From: E44-bin32 sp041573795
Lineage (GTDB): Bacteria; Chloroflexota; Anaerolineae; Anaerolineales; E44-bin32
NCBI GenBank assembly: GCA_041573795.1
Contig: JBFFQB010000030.1
Coordinates: 1-27,485 of the forward strand
DNA: 27,485 bases
Reading direction: 5' to 3'
In this document: piece by piece, positions 15,061 to 22,390 of the stretch
How the letters are laid out: every line of letters begins with the position of its first letter
How positions within the stretch are numbered: position 1 is the stretch's first letter
Made by a program: the position numbers and the translations under genes
The notes under the pieces: generated by a model
The model's input: only the letters and a program-made list of their open reading frames with translations
Databases searched by the model: none
Told to the model about the DNA's origin: nothing

Positions 15061-15103
15061 ATTAACCCCACCAATTAATCACTTTGGGGCATGACACTAC
15101 CAC
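15061..15103 (+). promoter_or_regulatory. Composite upstream element, copy B
   Basis: ATTAACCC (15061-15068), 17 bases, then GGGGCATGACACTACCAC (15086-15103), ending 52 bases before the ATG of the NAD(P)-binding oxidoreductase gene. Compared with copies A and C it has C for T after GGGG and lacks the two-base AT before ACCAC/CCAC, so the small GGTAT/ATACC dyad is lost here. CCCCA and TGGGG still form a dyad with a 14-base spacer. Conservation is therefore of two asymmetric blocks rather than one palindrome. Confidence 0.7.
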
Positions 15104-15155
15104 TACGTGCTTGCTATCTTGGAGGTGGAAAGGATAGCAGAGAAAGGAAAAGATC

Positions 15156-15797
15156 ATGAAGATAGCATTATTAGGTTCAACTGGATTTGTCGGACAACGT
15201 TTACTCAAGAAAGCTTTGGCCAAAGGCTTTGAGGTAAAAACTTTGGTCAGAGATCCAGAGAAATTGGGCGACTTGAAAAAGAGGGTCGAGGTGATCCAGG
15301 GAGATGCCTCCCAGCCAGGAGACCTGGAAAGAACGATTGTCGGGACTAACGCAGTCCTATCTACGCTGCCGCCAGTGATGAACGGCAACAACCCGGCAGA
15401 AACCGCCGGTCTCATGAAGGGGTTGGTTGGTCTGCTCGAGAAAAACGGGATTAAGCGCTTCATTCACATCGGTGGTGCAGTGCACGGCGGTGGCGTTGAT
15501 GAAAACTGGACTCTGGGAAGAAGGCTGCTCAGGCTATATCTCAATATGGTCAGCAAACCTATATTGGTCGGCAAGCAGCTGGAATGGGAAGTGTTAAGAA
15601 ACTCGGATCTCGATTGGACACTCATAAGGCCCCCCAAAATTTCGGAAGAAAAACCGGATGGGCATATAACTGCCGATGAGAAGAATCTTGCCCGGACACA
15701 GGTCAATGTAGAAGATCTCGTAGACTTCATGCTGGATCAGATTGCTTCAGAGGATTGGATAGAAAAAGCCCCCTTGGTTGCGACAGTCACAAACTAA
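15156..15797 (+). CDS. NAD(P)-binding atypical SDR (NmrA-like) oxidoreductase
   Basis: A 213-residue Rossmann-fold protein. It begins MKIALLGSTGFVGQRLLKKAL with the dinucleotide-binding GxTGxxG (residues 7-13). LVRDPEKL follows, then VIQGDASQPGDLERTIVGTNAVLSTL, typical of the atypical SDR/NmrA-like group. GIKRFIHIGG and DWTLIRPP are further family marks. The catalytic Tyr-x-x-x-Lys of classical SDRs is not obvious, so it may be a reductase of the BLVRB or NmrA type or a redox sensor. AAAGGAAAAG lies before the ATG. It is monocistronic in appearance, with composite element copy B upstream and a long terminator 20 bases after the stop. Confidence 0.9.
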   Translation: MKIALLGSTGFVGQRLLKKALAKGFEVKTLVRDPEKLGDLKKRVEVIQGDASQPGDLERTIVGTNAVLSTLPPVMNGNNPAETAGLMKGLVGLLEKNGIKRFIHIGGAVHGGGVDENWTLGRRLLRLYLNMVSKPILVGKQLEWEVLRNSDLDWTLIRPPKISEEKPDGHITADEKNLARTQVNVEDLVDFMLDQIASEDWIEKAPLVATVTN

Positions 15798-15819
15798 CAG
15801 CACTGGATTGGCTGAAATA

Positions 15820-15870
15820 AAGGGCTCGCTCAAATGTTAGAGCAAGGATTTGAGCTGAGCCCTTCTTTTC
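15820..15870 (+). terminator. Intrinsic terminator of the oxidoreductase gene
   Basis: AAGGGCTC-GCTCAAAT (15820-15835) pairs with ATTTGAGC-T-GAGCCCTT (15848-15864): 16 bp with one bulged T and a 12-base loop, followed by CTTTTCTT. This is a strong terminator. Composite element copy C starts only about 15 bases further on, so the next gene has separate initiation. Confidence 0.92.
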
Positions 15871-15885
15871 TTGCTCCAGGCTGGA

Positions 15886-15930
15886 ATTAACCCTAAGGCT
15901 AATACGTTTGGGGTATGACACTAATACCAC
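15886..15930 (+). promoter_or_regulatory. Composite upstream element, copy C
   Basis: ATTAACCC (15886-15893), 16 bases, then GGGGTATGACACTA and ATACCAC (15910-15930). The 21-base core is identical to copy A, while the 16-base spacer is unrelated. It ends 87 bases before the ATG of the membrane protein gene at 16018 and lies just after the previous gene's terminator. Confidence 0.72.
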
Positions 15931-16017
15931 TCTCTCCTTATGATGTGATCAAGGTCTTTCGAACATATGGAATGGAAAATTTATTTACAGCCAGGACAAC
16001 AGAAGGGAGAGCAGCTC

Positions 16018-16638
16018 ATGAAGAAACAAACAATTGCCATAACGCTATTCTGGGTCGGATTTCTGATCGCAACCTCGATCGCCATCATCGGCACCGGGAG
16101 TCTGATGAGCGTCCTGAGAAACCTCACGAGGGAAGAGATTTCTACCACCATGTGGAATCTGGATGGACCTCTATTTATGTTCTGGGCATTTGCTGTGCCA
16201 CTTGGGGCGGTTCTAGCAGTCATTGCCGCGTTTGTGTATGCCAGAACCAGGCCGGTTTTCCCATGGCTTACGGGTATAGGGGTGCTGGGTGCCGTGCTCG
16301 CGATGAATATCCTATGGAGCCGCGTGTACTCACCGCTCCTTTATGGCATTGGCGGAGTGATCATATTAATTTCGTTTTTCGTCATTGTGTGGATCTGGTT
16401 GAAAAAATATGCGGCGCTGGATATTCAGGAAAGAATCGCAGGGAGCTACAGGTTAATTGGGTATCTGTTTTGGATTAACGCCTCCTGGTTCCTTTGTGGA
16501 GAGACTTCGAAACTGCATCTAAAAGCGTTTGAGAACGATCCAATGCCGATCCCGAGCGAGATCATGGTGTTTCTTGTGCTGGGCTGGGTATTTGTCCTGG
16601 TAGGCGAGTACAAGTCCCGGCAATCGAAGTCAGCTTGA
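16018..16638 (+). CDS. Multi-pass membrane protein of unknown function
   Basis: A 206-residue protein, mostly hydrophobic, with about six predicted spans (about 5-27, 48-74, 79-100, 103-127, 138-160, 176-196). The start is placed at this ATG because GGGAG lies eight bases upstream and the protein then opens with MKKQTIAITLFWVGFL, a natural membrane start. An upstream in-frame ATG at 15967 would add a hydrophilic 17-residue extension without a ribosome site. I do not recognise the family. It differs from the two DUF4386-like proteins in the window but shares with one of them an identical upstream element (copy C versus copy A). Only the membrane location is supported. Confidence 0.83.
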   Translation: MKKQTIAITLFWVGFLIATSIAIIGTGSLMSVLRNLTREEISTTMWNLDGPLFMFWAFAVPLGAVLAVIAAFVYARTRPVFPWLTGIGVLGAVLAMNILWSRVYSPLLYGIGGVIILISFFVIVWIWLKKYAALDIQERIAGSYRLIGYLFWINASWFLCGETSKLHLKAFENDPMPIPSEIMVFLVLGWVFVLVGEYKSRQSKSA

Positions 16639-16671
16639 TCAAACTGATGTGGCTCCTCGTGCGGCGGTTTG

Positions 16672-16748
16672 GGTAAGTCCTTCATTTGCGCGCAAGCATG
16701 TTTGAGTACAGAAAGCGCGTTGACTGAGGACTTGCCATGGGGAAAGAT
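16672..16748 (+). promoter_or_regulatory. Candidate promoter and inverted repeat upstream of the small-protein/hydrolase pair
   Basis: TTGACT (16720-16725), 17 bases and AAAGAT (16743-16748) form a weak promoter about 45 bases before the ATG at 16793. GGTAAGTCCT (16672-16681) and AGGACTTGCC (16727-16736) form a 10-base inverted repeat, nine pairs plus one G-U/mismatch, 45 bases apart. A palindrome TTGCGCGCAA (16686-16695) lies between them. Confidence 0.35.
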
Positions 16749-16792
16749 CGGCCCTGGCGCTGCTGACGAGCAACCACCTAGAAAGGGAATGG

Positions 16793-17071
16793 ATGATCAA
16801 CGATAGAGGAAATCGCCTTACCCTGGATCGCCCGGTTGTATACCAGATCAAAGTGCCGGGAGTGCTCAATCCGAATGAGGCAACCTGGGCTACCGGATTA
16901 GAGGTTTCTTACGAAGGTGATCCACCAATCAGCATCATAACTGGTGTGCTAGACCAGGCTGCACTACACGGCTTGCTGCGCCGTCTTTATACGATGGGCT
17001 TCCCATTAATCTCTGTCCAATGGACGGAAGGCGGTTCGATCAAGAATAAACCTCAGTCTCGAGAAAATTAA
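16793..17071 (+). CDS. Small unnamed protein, paralogue of the product at 3317-3571
   Basis: A 92-residue protein. VYQIKVPGVL, then GLEVSYEG, ISIITGVLDQAALHGLLRRLYTMGFPLISVQW align along the whole length with the small protein encoded at 3317-3571. The shared pattern is Y-I-V-G-L, GL, D-AAL-GL, L, S-(L/V)-Q, and both end S-x-E-N. Predicted strands and one helix suggest a small alpha/beta domain. GAAAGGG precedes the ATG. The stop (TAATG) overlaps a possible ATG of the hydrolase frame by one base, and the preferred hydrolase start lies 65 bases on, so the pair is probably co-transcribed. In both loci the small gene directly precedes an unrelated enzyme gene. No function can be assigned. Confidence 0.82.
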   Translation: MINDRGNRLTLDRPVVYQIKVPGVLNPNEATWATGLEVSYEGDPPISIITGVLDQAALHGLLRRLYTMGFPLISVQWTEGGSIKNKPQSREN

Positions 17072-17136
17072 TGCTGGGATGCTCTATGAATAGATTCGGG
17101 AACTTAGAAGTAATTAGCTGGATCGGGGTAAAGCTT

Positions 17137-18750
17137 ATGAAATTCAAATCTTCTCAACCCTTGCGTGTATCCGTGACCATGCTCGTCATAATGCTGTCCT
17201 TCGTCTTCCTGGCTTCATGTGGTGGCAAAGACACCCCCATCTCTGTGCCTGAAGGCGCACAGGCTGGAGATTTGGCAGGAACAGAGGATTGCACTTACGT
17301 GGCAAACGATGTGGAGTACGCCGCCGAATGCAGCCTGCTGGTTGCGCAGGAGAACCGCGTCGACCCTGGATCAAACCTGATCGCTATCCCTGTCATTCGG
17401 GTGCCAGCTACAGGGGAAAACCCTGCTGAACCGATCTTCTACTTCGCAGGCGGACCAGGCGGTCCCAATCTGCATTTCCAGCAGCTTGAAGGCCTGGTTG
17501 AAAACCACGATATCGTCCAGGTCGGCTATCGTGGCGTGGACGGCTCAGTTGTGCTGGAATGTCCTGAAGTGAACCAGGCGATTAAGAAAGCCAATCCCGA
17601 TTTTTTGAGCCATGACGCACTTTCCAGTATCGGAAACGCGTGGGTGCGCTGCAGCAATCGAATTGAGTCTGAGGGCATCGACCTGGACGGTTATACGATG
17701 ATCGAAACCATCGAAGATAATGAATCAGCAAGGCTTGCACTCGGATACGAACGCATCAACCTGCTTGGAGGGAGCTACGGTACGCGATTAGAGCAGATTT
17801 ACATGTGGATGTATCCCGAAAGCCTGCACCGCGTTGCCATGATAAGCGTCAATCCGCCCGGCAACATGGTTTGGGAGCCTGACTATATTGACGCCTTGAT
17901 AAGGTATGACGCGGACCTATGCAACAAGGACTTGGATTGCAGTGCACGCACGAGCGATCTTGCGAAAACCATGAGCGGCGTGGCGCACAGCACCCCCGAC
18001 CGCTGGTTGTTTTTACCCATCGATCCCGGCCTTGTAAGGGCTGTCGCCTTTATGAACCTGTTTTACCGTTCGAGTGTGGCACAAACTTACGATGCCTTCC
18101 TCGCGGCCGAAGCCGGCGATCCAAGTGGATTGGCTATGTTCTCCGTGGTTGGCGAGTTCATCTTTCCATCTGCGAACACCTGGGGCTTCGCCGCCAGCAT
18201 AGCGGCCAGCGCAGATTTCGATCCAAACCGTGATTATTGCCTGGATATGAACCCCCCCGATTCAATCATGGGTGCACCTGTTTCCCAGTTTTACTGGTGC
18301 TCGCTGCAGCTCGGAGGATGGCCAACTGCCCCCATCCCTGATGAATTTCGCCAGGTTCAGCCCTCAGATGTCTCCACATTGATGGTTAGTGGGAGTGTGG
18401 ACTTCTCGACGCCAATGGTGCTAGCCACCAACGAGCTCCTACCCGTGCTAGGAAATGCTGAACAAGTCATTCTCTCCGAATTTGGTCACACAGATGATAT
18501 ATGGGTTTTACAGCCAGAGGCTACCAGACATCTACTCACGAGCTTTTTCGACACTGGCAGGGTGGACGACTCGCACTTTACTTACCAACCAATGAATTTC
18601 GATGTTGGGTTGATGAGCTTTCCCTTGATCGCCAAAATATCAGTGGTGGTGATCACTCTAATTTTGATCGGCATATTGGCGCTGGTGTGGTTCATCTTTC
18701 GCCGCATTCGCTTGCGAAAAAACCTGGCCGTGCAAGCTCAAGAACAGTAA
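17137..18750 (+). CDS. Lipoprotein alpha/beta-hydrolase, tripeptidyl aminopeptidase-like, C-terminal membrane anchor
   Basis: A protein of about 537 residues. I start it at the ATG before KFKSSQPLR because a clean lipoprotein signal follows (FVFLASC, Cys about 28); the frame is open back to an ATG at 17071. An AGGPGG oxyanion-region motif is followed by the nucleophile elbow GGSYG (Ser about 213). Near the C-terminus are SGSVDFSTP (Asp about 422) and FGHTDD (His about 451), completing the S33/TAP-like catalytic triad. A hydrophobic segment (about 486-507) with a basic FRRIRLRK tail adds a second membrane anchor, which is unusual for a lipoprotein hydrolase. It is probably a secreted peptidase or esterase held on the outer face of the membrane; the substrate is unknown. 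Confidence 0.88.
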   Translation: MKFKSSQPLRVSVTMLVIMLSFVFLASCGGKDTPISVPEGAQAGDLAGTEDCTYVANDVEYAAECSLLVAQENRVDPGSNLIAIPVIRVPATGENPAEPIFYFAGGPGGPNLHFQQLEGLVENHDIVQVGYRGVDGSVVLECPEVNQAIKKANPDFLSHDALSSIGNAWVRCSNRIESEGIDLDGYTMIETIEDNESARLALGYERINLLGGSYGTRLEQIYMWMYPESLHRVAMISVNPPGNMVWEPDYIDALIRYDADLCNKDLDCSARTSDLAKTMSGVAHSTPDRWLFLPIDPGLVRAVAFMNLFYRSSVAQTYDAFLAAEAGDPSGLAMFSVVGEFIFPSANTWGFAASIAASADFDPNRDYCLDMNPPDSIMGAPVSQFYWCSLQLGGWPTAPIPDEFRQVQPSDVSTLMVSGSVDFSTPMVLATNELLPVLGNAEQVILSEFGHTDDIWVLQPEATRHLLTSFFDTGRVDDSHFTYQPMNFDVGLMSFPLIAKISVVVITLILIGILALVWFIFRRIRLRKNLAVQAQEQ

Positions 18751-19145
18751 TCGCTCGACTTTGCCTTGATCAATCCTTCAGCAAATGGATTTCAGCCCGA
18801 AGACACGCTAGCCGGACTACCAAGCACCAAAGTAGACGGCCGGGAGAACTTAATCATCTCAACCTGATTGAAATTATGAAGTCAGATCTGATGACGTGAT
18901 CATCGAGAGCGGGTTATAGTGTCCACCTTGCTTCGCTTCGGATAGAACTGTAATGCCTGCTATAAGGTTAAGGGGTGATCCTTTATCGCTGGAAGGCTGC
19001 CCTCGATCGTATTAAGTCTGAGAAGCCTCCCCTCACCAATTTTTTCAATCCTGTACGTTCCAGTGCTGGGATTTAATTGTCGCATACCCGCTGTAAGTAA
19101 CAGATTTCCATCCATCTCATAGGGAAAGAATTTGGAGGGATCATA
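18751..19145. other. Intergenic region with a possible antisense coding relic
   Basis: A 395-base gap. No T-tract terminator was seen for the hydrolase gene. On the minus strand, 18960-19154 is an uninterrupted 64-codon frame with protein-like content (FFPYEMDGNLLLTAG, NPSTGTYRIEKIGEGRLLRL) but no credible start signal. It may be the end of a decayed gene. The right end carries the GGAGGG ribosome site of the YdhR-like gene. Confidence 0.4.
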
Positions 19146-19490
19146 ATGAAAGTCTTACTCGTAAGTTATCAATTCTCTCAAGAAATCATCGACAATATGG
19201 ACAAACTTGAAGCCAGGGCAAGCGAAGGAGCAAAACAAATTTCGAAAATCCCAGGATTGCGCTGGAAGATTTACCTTTACAACGATGAAAAAGACGAAGC
19301 GGGTGGCGTTTACTTATTTGAAGACGAGGCTTCATTAAATGCCTATCTCAATGGTCCAATCATGACACAGCGGAAGGCAGGAAAGTTTGGAGATGGGGTA
19401 AACGAAACTGGGGACATCAGCGATGTGACAATACGACAATTTGATGTCATGGAGGAAATGACGGCTATCACCCGTGGACCCGTAGATTAA
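19146..19490 (+). CDS. YdhR-like dimeric alpha/beta-barrel (monooxygenase-type) protein
   Basis: A 114-residue single-domain protein. It reads MKVLLVSYQFSQEIIDNMDKLEARASEGAKQISKIPGLRWKIYLY, then AGGVYLFEDEASLNAYLNGPI. This beta-alpha-beta-beta layout, with the PGL-W-K-Y turn and a GGxYLFxDxxSxxxYL strand-helix, is typical of YdhR and related ABM-fold proteins. These form dimers with a small hydrophobic pocket; some are cofactor-free monooxygenases and most are uncharacterised. GGAGGG lies about nine bases before the ATG. It stands alone between a long gap and a hairpin-rich convergent region, so the context gives no substrate. Family assignment is by motif and fold pattern only. Confidence 0.82.
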   Translation: MKVLLVSYQFSQEIIDNMDKLEARASEGAKQISKIPGLRWKIYLYNDEKDEAGGVYLFEDEASLNAYLNGPIMTQRKAGKFGDGVNETGDISDVTIRQFDVMEEMTAITRGPVD

Positions 19491-19510
19491 TATGGGCGCC
19501 TACCTGCGGA

Positions 19511-19553
19511 GAGGTAAACAATACCGCACAAGAAGCATCCCTTGGTTTACCTC
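19511..19553. repeat. Inverted repeat downstream of the YdhR-like gene
   Basis: GAGGTAAAC (19511-19519) and GTTTACCTC (19545-19553) are a perfect 9-bp inverted repeat separated by 25 bases. No T-tract follows. It could be a long-loop hairpin in the message end or a binding site. Confidence 0.5.
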
Positions 19554-19594
19554 CATATACCCCTACCAGTTGCTTTCTCATGCCCACCTAACGC

Positions 19595-19620
19595 AATGAC
19601 CTTCCAGATGGAAGGTCATT
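19595..19620. terminator. Strong hairpin between convergent genes
   Basis: AATGACCTTCC (19595-19605) and GGAAGGTCATT (19610-19620) form a perfect 11-bp stem with a 4-base loop, between the plus gene ending at 19490 and the minus gene ending at 19694. It lacks a T-run on either strand, so termination would be weak or factor-aided, but the location suits a shared end-of-transcript structure. Confidence 0.55.
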
Positions 19621-19693
19621 CACATTCCGATGTGGATCATACGGGGGCATCTCCCAGACCAACATCATCTCGCAAGGCCACAATCTCAAGAGC

Positions 19694-22390
19694 TTAATCT
19701 TGGATACCGGTCACGCCGCCATCCATTCCCTCTGCAAGATCACTCACCGTTGTTACCTGAATCCGGACATACGCGATCTCGGATAGCTTCTCTCCATCCC
19801 TTACCCGATACGAGAAAGCATCTTCACCATTGAAACCATCATGTGGGATGTATTCAAAGGCCCCATCCTTAGCCAGGGTAAGATCCCCAAACCCGGGGTT
19901 GCTCTCGAGAATAATTTGGAGTGGCTGCCCCTCTGGATCAACATCATTTGCAAGGATGCCAGGAGCTGCCACCAGCAGGACACTGCCCTCTTCGACTTCA
20001 AAGGCATCATCCCCGGCCACAGGTGCAGCATTCAGTGGGGTCAGGTTGATCGTCACGCTAGCAATGTTGGACAACGCCTGACCATCGCTCACCCGATACG
20101 TGAACTGATCCGAACCCGTGAATGCTGGATCCGGTGAGTAGAGAAACGAACCATCCACACGCAGGATCAGGCTGCCATGATCCGGCTCTGCCTCAAGGTA
20201 AGCTTTGAGGCCCTGGCCATCCTTATCGACATCATTCTCTAGAACCCCGGGGAGCGGGATATCGATAGGCTCCCCTACTGATCCTTCGTAGGTGTCATCA
20301 TACGCTGTCGGTGGCGTGTTGGAGGGAAGGACCGTGAGCATCACAAGGGCTTCATTCGAGTCCAATTCCCCGTCCGAGACTTTGTAGATGAACGTATCCT
20401 CTCCGACAAACCCAGGGGCAGGTTGATATTCAAAGGATCCGTCCTGATTCAGCACGATCATTCCATTAATGGGGCTGGTGACCAGCTTGGCGATCAGAGT
20501 ATCCCCATCTGGGTCCTCATCATTCTCCAGCACACCTGGCGCAGACACGATGAATTCCTCATCAGCAACAGTTTCGTAATCATCAGCGTTAGCTAGCGGA
20601 TGCCGATTCTGGGGACCAAGATACTCCCACCAGAGCGCGATCTTTGCCTTGCCCTCCTGCTCAAAGTACGCAACCTGCAGCTCGTGCAAACCTGAAAGCG
20701 ATACTTCCGCCGTGTAGGTCTCGCTTGCGTTGCTCGTGTGCCACTCATCGATGATGCGGTCGCCATCAACTTCCAAGCGGATGCCATCATCGGCACGTGC
20801 GTAGAAACGATAGATTCCTGGGTCAAACTTCACGGTCCGCTCCCAACGGATGGAAATATTGTCCTTAGGAAGACCCTGGGCAGGTGAACCTGAGCCCCAA
20901 TCAAAATCGAGCGTATCGACCGACTTGATCAAGGCCCACTCGCTGTCCATGGTTCTGTTGAACCAATAGGTCCCGTTCCAATAGGAACCCGTCGACACCG
21001 TTGTTTTATCGATATACATGGAGATCTGTGCATGCCCACCGCGCTCGAAGAATTCAACCCGGAGATCATGTGTTCCTTTTTCCATGAGAAGGGTAACGGA
21101 GACATCCCGAACTGCGCCCGTCTCCCACTCATCAAGGACCAGGCGGTCATCGACCCAAAAGCGGAGCCCATCATCCACCAAAAACGAGAAGCGGTAGATA
21201 TCATCTTCGAATTTCAACTCGCGCGTCCAACGCACGGAGAAATCATCCGATGACAGGGATGAGCTCGGCGCGTTTTTCTTCCAGTTGAAATCGATCTCGT
21301 CGTCATTGCGCACAAGCACCGGATCGCCATCGAGCTTGCGGTTGTCATAGTACTCCCCGCGCCAATCGGTGATGTCGGGTTCTACAAGGATCTTCACCCA
21401 CACAGGTCCATTGGCTTTTTCTCCCAAACCAAAGATTGCACCCACTTCATTGCGCAGGATCCAATATCCCCAATAGGTACCTGTAGCCTTGGGTGCTTTC
21501 ATGCGAGCACTGAGATCGACAACCTGTCCAGGGGCTACGTTCCCTTGCAGGGGCACTACTGTAGAGGCATCCAGATGATGACCTGACAGAAAGACCAGAT
21601 CATACGTATCGGTCCAGGTGCATGTGCCGGTGTTGCGCATACGCCAGGTCTTCGTGAACGATTCCCCCGGCTCCATCCGGCTGCCATCTGGGATGGTGAC
21701 ATCTTTGACCAGGGAGGCCGAATCAACGCAACGCGGTGTTGAGGTCGGTTCTTGCGTGGGATCAGGTTTGGGGACGCTAGGCTTGTTTAGGTAATCCCAT
21801 CCGAAGTTCACGTCGCTGCGCAATTCACCTGGTAGAAGTACGATCGTTTGCTCCCCACGAGTCGATCCATCGGCGCTGGTTGGATAGGTCCAGATTCCCG
21901 GCTCGACTAAGCTTGGGAGAGGACTTCCTTCAAAATTCGGAAAAACGCAATACTCTCCTGGCATCAGATTTCCAAGAAGAAATCGTCCCTGTGTATCCGT
22001 TGTCACACGGGTGAATGAGGTGGAGGGGCATGGACCGTTACCCAGCTCAACAACGAGGCCAGAAATCCCTTGCTCATTCGATTCGAATATTCCATTCCCG
22101 ATGAAGAGACCCTGATGCTCATCCTTCACACAACCTATTCGAGACGCTTCCTCGGAGTCGTCATTGACGCAGAGATCGTGCCATACAACCCCGCTGATGG
22201 AGGCGCTAGGAGAGGGTGTCTCCGAGGGCTCAGCTTCTTCGAGAGTGACCGTTGGCATATTGCCTAGATTGCACGCCAGGACACTGAGCAGAAGACTCGC
22301 CAGGCCCAGAGCCATCCCTGCCTTACGTTGAATTGTGAATAAGATCCGACTTTTATCTAATTTCATCCCGACTGCTTTTAAGGTATTCAT
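19694..22390 (-). CDS. Large multidomain surface lipoprotein (SdrD-B-like, NBR1 Ig-like, two PA14, three tandem Ig/cadherin-like)
   Basis: An 898-residue protein. The signal peptide ends in lipobox SVLAC (Cys 40). SISGVVWHDLC...GLVVELGNGPC...LMPGEYCVF (about 64-200) is an SdrD-B-like domain. A proline/threonine linker follows. About 221-335 is a four-Trp NBR1-type Ig-like domain (TKTWRMRNTGTCTWT, YWGYWILRN). Two PA14 domains occupy about 342-462 and 470-592 (YRFSFLVDDGLRFWVDD; YRFYARADDGIRLEVDGD), a carbohydrate-binding fold. Three tandem-95/cadherin-like repeats fill about 598-885, each with D-D-x-(Y/F)-x-(T/G/V), GxLxND(E/V)DxDG and DGxFxYxPxxxFxGxDxFxYxVxDG. It is probably a cell-surface adhesin or glycan-binding protein. 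Its ATG overlaps the stop of the upstream membrane gene (ATGA), implying coupling. Confidence 0.92.
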   Translation of the reverse strand: MNTLKAVGMKLDKSRILFTIQRKAGMALGLASLLLSVLACNLGNMPTVTLEEAEPSETPSPSASISGVVWHDLCVNDDSEEASRIGCVKDEHQGLFIGNGIFESNEQGISGLVVELGNGPCPSTSFTRVTTDTQGRFLLGNLMPGEYCVFPNFEGSPLPSLVEPGIWTYPTSADGSTRGEQTIVLLPGELRSDVNFGWDYLNKPSVPKPDPTQEPTSTPRCVDSASLVKDVTIPDGSRMEPGESFTKTWRMRNTGTCTWTDTYDLVFLSGHHLDASTVVPLQGNVAPGQVVDLSARMKAPKATGTYWGYWILRNEVGAIFGLGEKANGPVWVKILVEPDITDWRGEYYDNRKLDGDPVLVRNDDEIDFNWKKNAPSSSLSSDDFSVRWTRELKFEDDIYRFSFLVDDGLRFWVDDRLVLDEWETGAVRDVSVTLLMEKGTHDLRVEFFERGGHAQISMYIDKTTVSTGSYWNGTYWFNRTMDSEWALIKSVDTLDFDWGSGSPAQGLPKDNISIRWERTVKFDPGIYRFYARADDGIRLEVDGDRIIDEWHTSNASETYTAEVSLSGLHELQVAYFEQEGKAKIALWWEYLGPQNRHPLANADDYETVADEEFIVSAPGVLENDEDPDGDTLIAKLVTSPINGMIVLNQDGSFEYQPAPGFVGEDTFIYKVSDGELDSNEALVMLTVLPSNTPPTAYDDTYEGSVGEPIDIPLPGVLENDVDKDGQGLKAYLEAEPDHGSLILRVDGSFLYSPDPAFTGSDQFTYRVSDGQALSNIASVTINLTPLNAAPVAGDDAFEVEEGSVLLVAAPGILANDVDPEGQPLQIILESNPGFGDLTLAKDGAFEYIPHDGFNGEDAFSYRVRDGEKLSEIAYVRIQVTTVSDLAEGMDGGVTGIQD

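Noticed and set aside
15915..16478. Plus-strand frame of 187 codons overlapping the membrane gene at 16018
   Set aside because: It is in another frame of the same strand, Arg/His/Cys-rich, starts inside the composite element, and lacks a ribosome site, whereas the overlapping frame is a coherent membrane protein.
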